From JAHDCJ01 sp039028895 (GTDB taxonomy: Bacteria > Bacteroidota > Bacteroidia > Chitinophagales > Saprospiraceae), in NCBI GenBank assembly GCA_039028895.1, contig JBCCHF010000052.1, positions 1-38,628 on the forward strand: a DNA stretch of 38,628 bases. The letters are read 5' to 3'. Position 1 is the first letter of the stretch. Each line of letters opens with the position of its first letter. The notes under the pieces were generated by a model. It was given only the letters and a program-made list of their open reading frames with translations. It ran no database searches and was not told where the DNA came from. The position numbers and the translations under genes were made by a program. Below are positions 9,588 through 17,759 of this stretch, one piece after another.

Positions 9588-10577
9588 TTATTCTCCTACA
9601 TTATCCAGTTGATCGGCCTTGAGGCCTTTGACCTGCATATAATATAGATTTTGCAGGAAATACTTATCCATACCTTTCGAGAGGTCATATACTGGTTTAT
9701 AACATTTCAGTTCATAAAATTCGATTGGGAAAATATATGCTTCCCAGTTTTCAATTTTACCAATTCCTGTAAGTTCCTGGAATTTGTTTGAAATGGTCAG
9801 GTTTTCAAATTCATCGAGTTTCAAATCAATCGTTTTCAGACTCATTATGACAAAACCTAATTGCCGGATGGTGTGCAAAACTGTGTACAAGTCGGCAATA
9901 TTATATCGATAAGCTTTGTTGATTTTCTTAATTTCAGCATCCAAACGCGGTTGTAATTCGTCGAATGCAGCAATTTTCCTGAAAAGATCTTTGATATAAA
10001 GGGTGCCTCCGGGCTTTAGTACATCCCATGCCGCTTTTATAGACTTGGCGTGGTTATAAGAATGCCCAAAAGACTCAAGAAAATATACAATATCATAATG
10101 GTCTTTTTCCACAATTTCGGGTAATCGGTGATAATCTCCATGAATGACATTGACTAGCTGCCCGGTTTCTTCTTTTGCCAGGTAAGCATTGGCTTTCTCA
10201 ACTTGTTCCGTGCTAATAGTAATTGCATCAACCTTTACCCCACATTTTTTTGCAAAATAGGCGGCAGGCCCACAAATTCCGCAACCGGCATCAAGCACAT
10301 GCTGTCCTTGCCTAAAACCAATACTTTCAATTTGATAGTCGAGCAGTTTTGAAATATCTGTTGTCCGGTAAGCCTGGATCACCTCACCATATACCTCAAG
10401 AAATGCATCGTTGTACTGATTATAGAATTTGGCTACTTCTTCCGGTTGAGCAGGGGCGGAGGCTTTCCAAACATCGATCTTGCGATCCTTGTTTTTCCTT
10501 TTGGGATTTTCCAAAAGTAGAAGGGCTATCAACCCAAGATTAAAAAGGACAGATAAAATAAATAATACTGTTTGCAT
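9588..10577 (-). CDS. Membrane-anchored class I SAM-dependent methyltransferase
   Basis: The protein has 329 residues from ATG 10577; a TTG one codon upstream is also in frame. Residues 2-23 are one hydrophobic helix followed by a basic stretch (NPKRKNKDRK), an N-in anchor that leaves the catalytic domain in the cytoplasm. SAM motif I is VLDAGCGICG at 94-103. An acidic residue ends strand 2 (VDAITIS), and the GDYHRLP and LKPGGTLYIKD segments correspond to later motifs. The layout resembles Methyltransf_11/25 enzymes of the UbiE, sterol and cyclopropane-synthase group. Its position directly before a Wzt with a carbohydrate-binding domain suggests that it caps or decorates the exported glycan; this is inference, since small-molecule methylation is equally compatible with the fold. 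Confidence 0.8.
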   Translation of the reverse strand: MQTVLFILSVLFNLGLIALLLLENPKRKNKDRKIDVWKASAPAQPEEVAKFYNQYNDAFLEVYGEVIQAYRTTDISKLLDYQIESIGFRQGQHVLDAGCGICGPAAYFAKKCGVKVDAITISTEQVEKANAYLAKEETGQLVNVIHGDYHRLPEIVEKDHYDIVYFLESFGHSYNHAKSIKAAWDVLKPGGTLYIKDLFRKIAAFDELQPRLDAEIKKINKAYRYNIADLYTVLHTIRQLGFVIMSLKTIDLKLDEFENLTISNKFQELTGIGKIENWEAYIFPIEFYELKCYKPVYDLSKGMDKYFLQNLYYMQVKGLKADQLDNVGE

Positions 10578-10587
10578 CAAAGCTAAG

Positions 10588-11454
10588 TTACCTGAAAATT
10601 CTGACCAGGCGCTCCCAGAAAGTGGCAGTTGCTGGTTTTGGCAGTTCTATTCCGAGGAAACTGGCCACATCCCTGTGATTAAATTCTGGAAAATGATAGG
10701 GAAGATCTCGATGTTTTTCTAAGGTTCCTGGCCCATCAAATGGATTCGCATTAATATAGAATTCGGGATCACATTTGTATTCCGCAATATGCTCATTTTC
10801 TGCATAATAATAATACATATCAGCTGCTTCAGGCATAATCCCGTAAACCGCAACCATCCGCATTTCTTCAGAGTAATTAGGTTGAGATCCATGTAACAGC
10901 CTGTGATCGTAAACCAATGCTTCTCCAGCTTTCATTTCCAAAAGTTGCATATGCTTCCAAAGGATGGGATAAGTATTGTTCCAGGCATCCTTAATATTGG
11001 CTCCTCTGAATGATTTAGTCCATTCATGACTGCCCGAAATAACGCTAACGGCACCGTTAAGGCGACCCACATCTACTAAAGGCACCCAAATATTGAATGA
11101 TCGGTACTTACTTTCATCAACGATGTTCCAATCCTGGTGTGGTTGTAAATGACCACTTTCTCCTGGTCCTTTGGCAATAAATGACCCTCCCAGAGTTCTG
11201 CAATCTGCAAGAGTCTCATTATTGGCTCTTTCAAACACAGCTTTTACGCCTTTATTCACGCGGTCTCTGAAAATGGGATCAGGCATATGTGCAGAGGAGA
11301 AAAATCCCTCTTGTTTAGTTGGATGGCAGGTCCAATAGAAGTCTTTTAGCGTGTCGATTTCTCCCGGCTCAAGAAAGGGAATAACCACAAACCCCTGATC
11401 AAACAAACTGTCGTCCCAGGTCTGATCTTGTAATATCTTTTGTCTCTGTTTCAT
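10588..11454 (-). CDS. PhyH-family Fe(II)/2-oxoglutarate dioxygenase (copy 3)
   Basis: The protein has 288 residues. Iron ligands are H106 and D108 (PHQDW) and H188 (RLLHGSQ), with R199 for 2-oxoglutarate. The core VDESKYRSFNIWVPLVDV closely resembles copies 2 and 4. The C-terminus is a short basic amphipathic stretch (FWERLVRIFR). The ATG overlaps the TGA of copy 4 by 4 nt, and the methyltransferase start is 10 nt downstream of this gene, so the genes form one operon. The substrate is unknown. Confidence 0.87.
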   Translation of the reverse strand: MKQRQKILQDQTWDDSLFDQGFVVIPFLEPGEIDTLKDFYWTCHPTKQEGFFSSAHMPDPIFRDRVNKGVKAVFERANNETLADCRTLGGSFIAKGPGESGHLQPHQDWNIVDESKYRSFNIWVPLVDVGRLNGAVSVISGSHEWTKSFRGANIKDAWNNTYPILWKHMQLLEMKAGEALVYDHRLLHGSQPNYSEEMRMVAVYGIMPEAADMYYYYAENEHIAEYKCDPEFYINANPFDGPGTLEKHRDLPYHFPEFNHRDVASFLGIELPKPATATFWERLVRIFR

Positions 11455-12362
11455 GATCTGAATAAACTTCTTAGGCGATCGAATAAACCAGGCTGTGCTT
11501 TAGGCTTGAATCCTGCATTTGAGACCATGGTGCTAACGATTTTTCGCAACTCCTTCTCCTCGAATGATGGTAATTGATAAGGTTTTTTACCCAAGCTGTC
11601 ACCTAGTTTGGGACGCTGAAAGATATCCTGGAAAAAATTATCGAAACGGATCAAAAAGTCATCCTCCTGGGCAAATTGTTCTACTTCCGGTTTATTGGCT
11701 GCCTGGTCAAAGTAATAGAACTGGAGTGGAGCTTCATCAGTCACAACGCCTGCTGTAATTGCCTTTCTGACTTTTCCGGAAGTATTGGCAGGGGAGTAAT
11801 GGACCACTGATTGATTGAGAATAACGGCATGCCCGGCTTTGACATATTGTGGTTTCAGTTCATCCATCAACACTTTTTCATTTCCTGTAAAGAAAAAATT
11901 AAGTGTTGGCGCTCTTAACACAGGTAATTTTGGATAATGACTGCCCGGTAATACCATAAGGGCACCATTAGTTTTATGAATATCTGTCAAAGGCACCCAA
12001 ACGTTCAAAGCAACAAATTTTTCTTCATCTACAATTGTCCAGTCCTGGTGCAGGATAAGATCACTGTTTTCTGAAGGCACTTTGAACAAAAAGGCACCAC
12101 CTAATGCCCGGTAATTAGTAAAGAGTCGTTCGTATTGTGGCGAAAAAGCATCTTTAATGAGATCACTGGCCTTCTTTTTATATTGAAAATCACCGGAGTA
12201 ACTTCCAGAAATGAAACCGGAATCGGGTAATTCAGGGTGTAGTTGGTCAAATGCTTTGTCAAGTTGCCCGACTTCTTCTTCTGAAAGAAATGGCAAAACG
12301 ATAAAACCTTGTCGGTCAAATTTTTCCTGGTGGTCGGGGTTTTTAAAAATTGGTTTTATCAT
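11451..12362 (-). CDS. PhyH-family Fe(II)/2-oxoglutarate dioxygenase (copy 4)
   Basis: The protein has 303 residues. Iron ligands are H105 and D107 (LHQDW) and H188 (SVVHYSP), with R199 for 2-oxoglutarate. The N-terminus IFKNPDHQEKFDRQGFIVLP is shared in pattern with copies 5 and 6 (FxDPxxQxxFxxxGFV), a sign of recent tandem duplication followed by divergence. It ends in GLFDRLRSLFRS, the same kind of basic amphipathic tail as four of its paralogs. It follows copy 5 after 41 nt and is coupled to copy 3 by an ATGA overlap. Confidence 0.87.
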   Translation of the reverse strand: MIKPIFKNPDHQEKFDRQGFIVLPFLSEEEVGQLDKAFDQLHPELPDSGFISGSYSGDFQYKKKASDLIKDAFSPQYERLFTNYRALGGAFLFKVPSENSDLILHQDWTIVDEEKFVALNVWVPLTDIHKTNGALMVLPGSHYPKLPVLRAPTLNFFFTGNEKVLMDELKPQYVKAGHAVILNQSVVHYSPANTSGKVRKAITAGVVTDEAPLQFYYFDQAANKPEVEQFAQEDDFLIRFDNFFQDIFQRPKLGDSLGKKPYQLPSFEEKELRKIVSTMVSNAGFKPKAQPGLFDRLRSLFRS

Positions 12363-12403
12363 AAGTGGTTAAAAGTTCGCTTTTTGGGGATTTGGCGTTC
12401 AAT

Positions 12404-13327
12404 TTAAGATTTTTGGAGGATACCAAGTTGTCGTTTAAGCCATCCAAATAGCCCCCCCTTATCTTCTTGTTTCTTAGCAGGTATGGGGCCATAGATCTCT
12501 TCTAATTTTTCCAATGTGATTTTTGGAAAATCAAACTTGACTAATCCCAGACTGGTACCAATTTTTGGTCTGTCATAAATATTGTCACCAAACTGTTCGA
12601 AATCAGTAATGAAGTCCTCCTTTTGCTCAAACAACTCAACCTGACCGTGGTGATTCTCTTTGTCGAAATAAGCGGTACGGAACCTAACATCTTTGTGGGT
12701 AAAAAAAGTGTTGGTAACAATTCTTGCTTTGTCTGACATATTGGGTGGCGAATAATGTATGATACTCTGGTCAAAAATGACTGCTTCTCCTGCCTTGAGA
12801 AACAAGGGTTCCATATAATCAATAATTTCCGTTTGTACCGATTCGTAGATCCCCGGAATAGTCGCACCGCGGTAACTCGGATAGATTCTGTGACTTCCTT
12901 TCAAGACGAATAAAACACCATTTGTCTTAGTCAGGTCAATCAATGGGCACCAGATATTTATTCCTGTAAATTCTGACTCATCTACAAGGGTCATATCCTG
13001 ATGGACCTGCATAATACTATCCGGTCCAGGAGCTTTCACGATAAAACTGCCACAAACTACTTTCACATCTTTAAGGAATCTGTCGATACTCCTTTTCCCA
13101 ATTTCACGAATGGCTTTATCTGCATTTTTCCTATAATTTTTGTCTTTTGAAAAGGTGGATGGAAAAAAGCCAGGTTCATCTTTGGGGTGCCATTCCAAAT
13201 ACAGTTTTTTGAGTTCTTCAATTTCCCCTTCATTATAATACGGAATGGTAACAAAGCCATTTGTTTCGAATTGGTTTTGTAAAACCGGGTCTTGAAATAC
13301 GGTTTTTATTTTCGGAAAAGTAAACAT
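12404..13327 (-). CDS. PhyH-family Fe(II)/2-oxoglutarate dioxygenase (copy 5)
   Basis: The protein has 307 residues. Iron ligands are H109 and D111 (VHQDM) and H191 (SIIHYSPP), with R202 for 2-oxoglutarate. The tryptophan that follows HQD in copies 2, 3, 4 and 6 is a methionine here and a threonine in copy 1. Because this position lines the active-site entrance in PhyH folds, substrates probably differ among the copies (inference). The C-terminus is a Gly/Phe-led basic helix (GLFGWLKRQLGI). It lies 21 nt after copy 6. Confidence 0.87.
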   Translation of the reverse strand: MFTFPKIKTVFQDPVLQNQFETNGFVTIPYYNEGEIEELKKLYLEWHPKDEPGFFPSTFSKDKNYRKNADKAIREIGKRSIDRFLKDVKVVCGSFIVKAPGPDSIMQVHQDMTLVDESEFTGINIWCPLIDLTKTNGVLFVLKGSHRIYPSYRGATIPGIYESVQTEIIDYMEPLFLKAGEAVIFDQSIIHYSPPNMSDKARIVTNTFFTHKDVRFRTAYFDKENHHGQVELFEQKEDFITDFEQFGDNIYDRPKIGTSLGLVKFDFPKITLEKLEEIYGPIPAKKQEDKGGLFGWLKRQLGILQKS

Positions 13328-13348
13328 AGCATTACATGTTAGCGGCCA

Positions 13349-14413
13349 TTACCGCCCGGTTAACCGATATTTGATTTCACGGTAGATATTATAAGGGGTA
13401 TATACTTTCCAGAATGGTTTGTTGTCTGACTCGATAGTTTCTTGCTGTCCATTTGCTGATTCGGAGGTCTTTTTGGTCCCATCGAGATTGTAACTGAATA
13501 ATTCAGCCAATCTTTCGATCAATTCTCCATTAATGGCATTGCCAGCTGCCTTTACCTTTTCTAGTAGATCGGCTTTATCTGGTGTCGTAGCTGAATACGC
13601 CACTTCCTCTAACAAGGTATATCCTTCTATTTGTTGACCTTTATTATACATATTGGAAAGCCTTGCATTATTATATGTTTTGAAAAAATCCTTTTCAATA
13701 GCATATTTCAACATTTTACTTTCTGTACCATCCGACTTCAAATAGTAATGGACCAATTGTGCCTCCTTTTGGGTAAATCCCAAGCCAACTGCCAATCTTG
13801 GTTTGTCAGTTGTGTTTGGAGGGGAAGCATGGAATGTCCTATTATCAAAGATCATCGCTTCACCGGGTTGTAGGGGTAAAAGTTGGACATAAGGAAAGAG
13901 CGAAAACATAAGGTCACGCAAAGGAGAAACCACCTGTGGTGAAGGAGAAGGTCTTACAGCAGGCAAAAAGTTATGAGACCCTTTTATGGCACCCAAAGCA
14001 CCATTTTCCATGGTAGTTTCCACAAGAGCAATCCAACAGGTTACTGAGGTGAATTTACCTTCATTATCAACAAATGTCCAGTCCTGATGAATCGGCACCA
14101 CTCCTTTAGGATTAGGGTCCTTAATTACAAAACTGGAAGTAAAAGCTTTGGCATTCTGAAAATGTTGATCGGTTTTTGGTAAAACAATTTCATAGATGCG
14201 ATCCATAATTTTGTTGGCTAATGCCTGATCTTTATTATCCATACTAATAAAGAAACCATAACCTGCTTCGTCCTTAATGCTCGATTGCTGGTAAAGTTGA
14301 ATTAGCTCATCCACTTGTTCTTGTTCCAGAACTCTGAGTGTGACAAAACCATCTTGGTCAAACCTATCCTGAACTTCAGGGTCTTTAAAAAGCGGATTCT
14401 TCGTGTTTGACAT
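13349..14413 (-). CDS. PhyH-family Fe(II)/2-oxoglutarate dioxygenase (copy 6)
   Basis: The protein has 354 residues, the longest of the minus-strand copies. Iron ligands are H109 and D111 (IHQDW) and H195 (RTFHASPP), with R206 for 2-oxoglutarate. It has a longer loop after the core (PSPSPQVVSPL) and a C-terminal extension of about 90 residues with a low-complexity polar stretch (KKTSESANGQQE) before a basic end (IYREIKYRLTGR). It is the first dioxygenase after the permease, with a 75-nt gap that shows no terminator, so it is probably in the same transcript. Confidence 0.87.
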   Translation of the reverse strand: MSNTKNPLFKDPEVQDRFDQDGFVTLRVLEQEQVDELIQLYQQSSIKDEAGYGFFISMDNKDQALANKIMDRIYEIVLPKTDQHFQNAKAFTSSFVIKDPNPKGVVPIHQDWTFVDNEGKFTSVTCWIALVETTMENGALGAIKGSHNFLPAVRPSPSPQVVSPLRDLMFSLFPYVQLLPLQPGEAMIFDNRTFHASPPNTTDKPRLAVGLGFTQKEAQLVHYYLKSDGTESKMLKYAIEKDFFKTYNNARLSNMYNKGQQIEGYTLLEEVAYSATTPDKADLLEKVKAAGNAINGELIERLAELFSYNLDGTKKTSESANGQQETIESDNKPFWKVYTPYNIYREIKYRLTGR

Positions 14414-14488
14414 GTTTTCTGTTCTTATGGGCGGTATTCAGTGGCGTGTAAAATATTCAATTATTTCCAAAATTTGATGGCATAACCA

Positions 14489-15316
14489 TCATATATTGTC
14501 CGCAATTTCATCTTCCATTTTTCTGAAAAGCATCAAGCCGGAAAAAAAGAGTATCATAACAGGAATGATCGAAAAACAGAACCGAAAGTCTGGCATTGTA
14601 CCAGCCAGAAGAGACCACCTGAAACCTTCTATTGCAGCAGCAACTGGATTGAGAAAATGAACCCAGAGCCATTCTTCAGGCAGTATCGTGCCCGGATAGA
14701 ATACTGGTGTGAGCCAAATGCCAAAATTGACCAGGTATGGGATTATATGCTTGAAGTCTCTTTGCCTGATGGTTGCAGCATTGAGCAATAAAGCAACTGA
14801 AAGTCCTGTAATGATAATAAATCCTACAATAAATGGCAGAAATACAATCTGCCAACTTGGCATTCTGCCTAAAATGAACATGAGGATCACCAAAAGGACC
14901 AAAGAAATGATAAAATCAACCAATCCAGTCAAGGCTTTCGAAAGTGGAAGGATGAGTTTGGGGAAATAGATCTTCTTTAGCATTTCCGTATTTTCCTGAA
15001 TAGAGTTTCCTGCTGCAACAACTATATAGCTGAAATAAAACCAGCAAATCATACCAGAAAATACGAATAAAGGATAGGCCATATCCAGTGTCTGAATCTT
15101 GATCAGTTTGTCGAAGAAAAGCGTAAAAATAGCAAGGCCGGTCAAGGGCTGAAGGACTGACCAGCCTATGCCTAGCAAAGTTTGGGCATATTTCACTTTG
15201 AGATCTCTTCTCGCCAGTGTGAGGATCAATGATCGGTGACCCCACAAATTTTCAAGGAACTTTGGGAAGCTTTGCCTTCCTGATTCTATTATTGTTATCT
15301 TTTGACCACTTGCCAT
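14489..15316 (-). CDS. wzm: Wzm-type ABC-2 permease of a polysaccharide exporter
   Basis: The protein has 275 residues with an N-terminal amphipathic region containing the conserved RRDLKVKYAQTLLGIGWSVLQP segment, followed by about six membrane helices. This is the hallmark of the ABC2 membrane family that exports O-antigen, teichoic acid or capsule (Wzm, TagG, KpsM). It pairs with the Wzt-like ATPase at 8352-9581; the two are separated by five enzyme genes rather than adjacent as is usual. It is first in the minus-strand run. Its start is only 28 nt from the divergent gene at 15345, so its promoter must overlap that gene's 5' end. Confidence 0.9.
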   Translation of the reverse strand: MASGQKITIIESGRQSFPKFLENLWGHRSLILTLARRDLKVKYAQTLLGIGWSVLQPLTGLAIFTLFFDKLIKIQTLDMAYPLFVFSGMICWFYFSYIVVAAGNSIQENTEMLKKIYFPKLILPLSKALTGLVDFIISLVLLVILMFILGRMPSWQIVFLPFIVGFIIITGLSVALLLNAATIRQRDFKHIIPYLVNFGIWLTPVFYPGTILPEEWLWVHFLNPVAAAIEGFRWSLLAGTMPDFRFCFSIIPVMILFFSGLMLFRKMEDEIADNI

Positions 15317-15344
15317 ATTGTAGGATCGAGTTAATAAAGAATAA

Positions 15345-16211
15345 TTGAAGATTGCTCACATTATTAATCCTGTAAAAGCCAAAAAAGGAAGTGACCTTTT
15401 TAAGGCTCAGCCAATCACCTTTGAAAGTATGCGCTTGGCGCAAAATGCAGCTTCAGAGATTGTTGACGTAAAGCTTTATACGACGCAATTTCCGGAAGAC
15501 CGGACCATTATTCCAACCTATTTTGAGGTGCTCCCTGATCTGGAAAGGTCGGTTCTTGATGTTCGCGACTTTCAAAATCGAAAGAAATATCCCTTGATTG
15601 GAGATATTATTAATCAAATATATCAATTCTCGGACGGTGATTACCTGGTCTTCACCAATGTAGATATCATCCTGAGTTCTGACTTTTATATACAAGTTTA
15701 TGAAAAGTTGAACGAAGGCCATGATGCTTTAATTATCAACCGACGCCGGATTCCAGATATTTTTAATTCACCTTCACATTTGCCTGAAATTTTCAAATTA
15801 TCGGGCAAGTCTCATCCGGGATTTGATTGTTTTGTTTTCAAAAGAGACCTGGTCACAAATATGCGTTTTGGGAAGATTTGCGTTGGTGTCCCTTTTATTG
15901 GGGTTACTTTAGCACATAATCTGTTTGCTTTTGCGGAAAGTCCAAAATTGCTTGATGCAGTCCAACTCACTTATCACATTGGTATGAAAATCATGCCATC
16001 AAGAGATAAATCTTATTATTGGCACAACAGGAAGGAGTTTAACAATATCAGGGATACGTATCTTAGGAAGCATTTTGATATCAACAAGTTTCCATATGCC
16101 CATTTGCCTTTTCCATTACGATACCTCAAGTGGGCTTTGAATCCTTCCTTGTTTGTTTATATGAACTTTAAACTTGATTTAAAGCGACTGAAAAAAAGGT
16201 TATTAGGTTAA
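15345..16211 (+). CDS. Uncharacterised protein, possible GT-A-like glycosyltransferase, TTG start
   Basis: The protein has 288 residues. The start is TTG at 15345, immediately after an in-frame TAA; no ATG occurs before codon 29, and the first residues (KIAHIINPV) look like a real first beta strand, so TTG is the best start. The segment DYLVFTNVDIILSSDFY (99-115) resembles the strand and DxD-type metal motif of GT-A glycosyltransferases, in the form NVD at 105-107. HPGFDCFVF (157-165) and a later His (H211) could complete an active site. I do not recognise the family. Its place between the exporter permease and sugar-modifying genes supports a role in glycan assembly. Its 3' end overlaps the GNAT gene on the other strand by 9 nt. 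Confidence 0.65.
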   Translation: MKIAHIINPVKAKKGSDLFKAQPITFESMRLAQNAASEIVDVKLYTTQFPEDRTIIPTYFEVLPDLERSVLDVRDFQNRKKYPLIGDIINQIYQFSDGDYLVFTNVDIILSSDFYIQVYEKLNEGHDALIINRRRIPDIFNSPSHLPEIFKLSGKSHPGFDCFVFKRDLVTNMRFGKICVGVPFIGVTLAHNLFAFAESPKLLDAVQLTYHIGMKIMPSRDKSYYWHNRKEFNNIRDTYLRKHFDINKFPYAHLPFPLRYLKWALNPSLFVYMNFKLDLKRLKKRLLG

Positions 16212-16805
16212 TCGTTCCTTTATTAACCTATCAATTGGTAAAGCTTCGTCAAATTGGATATGATGGTTGTTTCCAAAAACTTTTGTAGCCATTGACCGTA
16301 AAGTGCCAGAGGTTTTCAAATACCTTTCAGGAGTTAAATCCAACCAACTGAAATCCGGATTGTCAGTGATTTGATAGAAGTCAAATCCCAGTTTCCTGTT
16401 ATATTCCCAGGCTTTACTGTTATCATTTTTAACTTTTGCAAAGACAGTTTTTAAATCAAGATTTAGAAAAGCAAAGTCGAGTAAGGATAATGATGCCCTT
16501 ACAGGGATTGAGGTAGCAATATAGTTTGGGTCACTAATGAAAATACCAGCATGTGCCGTTTGATCCTGAAATGATACTTTGGAAAGATGAATCAGGCCTA
16601 CCTGGCAACCTTTTGTTTGGATAAGAAAGTAAAAGTGGTGGATATTGTTGACAGACTCAAACCAGTTTTCCTGCATTTCCGGAGAAATCAATGCCCTGAA
16701 TTCCATATGCCTGGAAATAGGTTTGGAGTTGCGCCATTGTCTGATCATTTCAATGTGTTCATGGCGTATTCTAACCAGTTCAATACCATAATTTGCCAGG
16801 ATCAT
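16203..16805 (-). CDS. GNAT-family N-acyltransferase
   Basis: The protein has 200 residues with a GNAT layout. The N-terminal strand VRIRHEHIEMIRQWRNS resembles sugar N-acetyltransferases such as PseH. The C-terminal NDNSKAWEYNRKLGF (127-141) is the usual acyl-CoA-side helix and strand. The pyrophosphate loop (normally Q/RxxGxG/A) is degenerate here (SDPNYIATSIPVRA), so the donor or activity may differ. The start ATG overlaps the stop of the GT2 gene by 4 nt. With the ACP and KAS III genes at the head of this operon, transfer of a non-acetyl acyl group to an amino sugar is a reasonable hypothesis. Confidence 0.75.
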   Translation of the reverse strand: MILANYGIELVRIRHEHIEMIRQWRNSKPISRHMEFRALISPEMQENWFESVNNIHHFYFLIQTKGCQVGLIHLSKVSFQDQTAHAGIFISDPNYIATSIPVRASLSLLDFAFLNLDLKTVFAKVKNDNSKAWEYNRKLGFDFYQITDNPDFSWLDLTPERYLKTSGTLRSMATKVFGNNHHIQFDEALPIDRLIKERLT

Positions 16806-17725
16806 TCAATGATTTGCTTAATGCTGAAAGATGGTTTCTGTAATTGAATAAAGTAAATCCTTCTGAGATAATCTCCAATAATACCCAGGCAAAAAATAAT
16901 TAAACCAAGACCAAAGGTCAGAATAACAATAGTTGCAGTGAAGCCAATAGGGACATCAAGGACCAGTCGCCTGTAAATAAAAACCAGTCCGGCAAAGAAG
17001 CAGGAAATGGCCGTTAATAGGCCACCATACGTCATTATTTTTAATGGAAGGGCAGTATAGTTGATAATAATGTTAGAAGCCATTGAAAAAAGAGAGAAAA
17101 TATTGTAACTCGATTTTCCTTCTTTCCTGGATTGATGTTCTACTTCTGTGTGTGTAATATTTTCAGTAAACCAGCCAGCCATTTCATCTATGTATACATA
17201 CTCGAATCCAGCATTGGTAATTTTCTTTATTAATTTGCCATCTAAAAGCTTGAACGATGAACCGAAAGCAGATAATCCTCCAAATTTCCTGAGTGCCCAA
17301 CCCAGTATCTTGCTGCCCATGTTCCGCCAACTGGCGTGATTTTTCTTTTTGAATGTTCCAAAAACTACATCTGCTTTGGTGTCTTCGTATTGATCGACTA
17401 GTTTTTTGATTTCCTTTGGGTGAATCTGAAGGTCAGAATCCATAACTATTGCAGCGTTACCTTTTGCCAGGGTCAAGCCGGCAAGGGTAGCCTTATGCTG
17501 GCCAAAATTCCTTGAAAGCTTTACAAGTTTAAGCGAATAATTATTCTCGGATTTTATTTTCTTCAAAACCTCCCACGAATTGTCAGGACTATTATCATCT
17601 ATGACAATAATCTCATATTCAAGGTCCATTTGACCAAAAACCGTGTGGATCTCAAGTATTAATTCTTCGAGAAATCCGGCTGTACCATAGACTGGTGTAA
17701 CAACTGAGTACTCAGGACTAGCCAT
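16802..17725 (-). CDS. GT2 glycosyltransferase of the DPM1/GtrB/ArnC type
   Basis: The protein has 307 residues. The N-terminal GT-A domain starts YSVVTPVYG, with DD at 43-44 and the metal-binding DSD at 96-98 (VMDSDLQIHP). Two C-terminal membrane helices lie at about 231-252 and 262-285, followed by a basic YLRRIY segment. This is the layout of polyisoprenyl-phosphate glycosyltransferases, which load a sugar onto undecaprenyl phosphate at the inner face of the membrane. It follows KAS III by 34 nt and is coupled to the GNAT gene. The likely role is to supply a lipid-linked sugar for modification of the glycan. Confidence 0.88.
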   Translation of the reverse strand: MASPEYSVVTPVYGTAGFLEELILEIHTVFGQMDLEYEIIVIDDNSPDNSWEVLKKIKSENNYSLKLVKLSRNFGQHKATLAGLTLAKGNAAIVMDSDLQIHPKEIKKLVDQYEDTKADVVFGTFKKKNHASWRNMGSKILGWALRKFGGLSAFGSSFKLLDGKLIKKITNAGFEYVYIDEMAGWFTENITHTEVEHQSRKEGKSSYNIFSLFSMASNIIINYTALPLKIMTYGGLLTAISCFFAGLVFIYRRLVLDVPIGFTATIVILTFGLGLIIFCLGIIGDYLRRIYFIQLQKPSFSIKQIIE

Positions 17726-17759
17726 TTATTGGAGTTTCATTGATACACCGAAATTAAGA

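Noticed and set aside
6475..14413. The PhyH genes as ectoine hydroxylases or part of an ectoine operon.
   Set aside because: No ectA, ectB or ectC-like genes are present, and the neighbours are glycan export genes.
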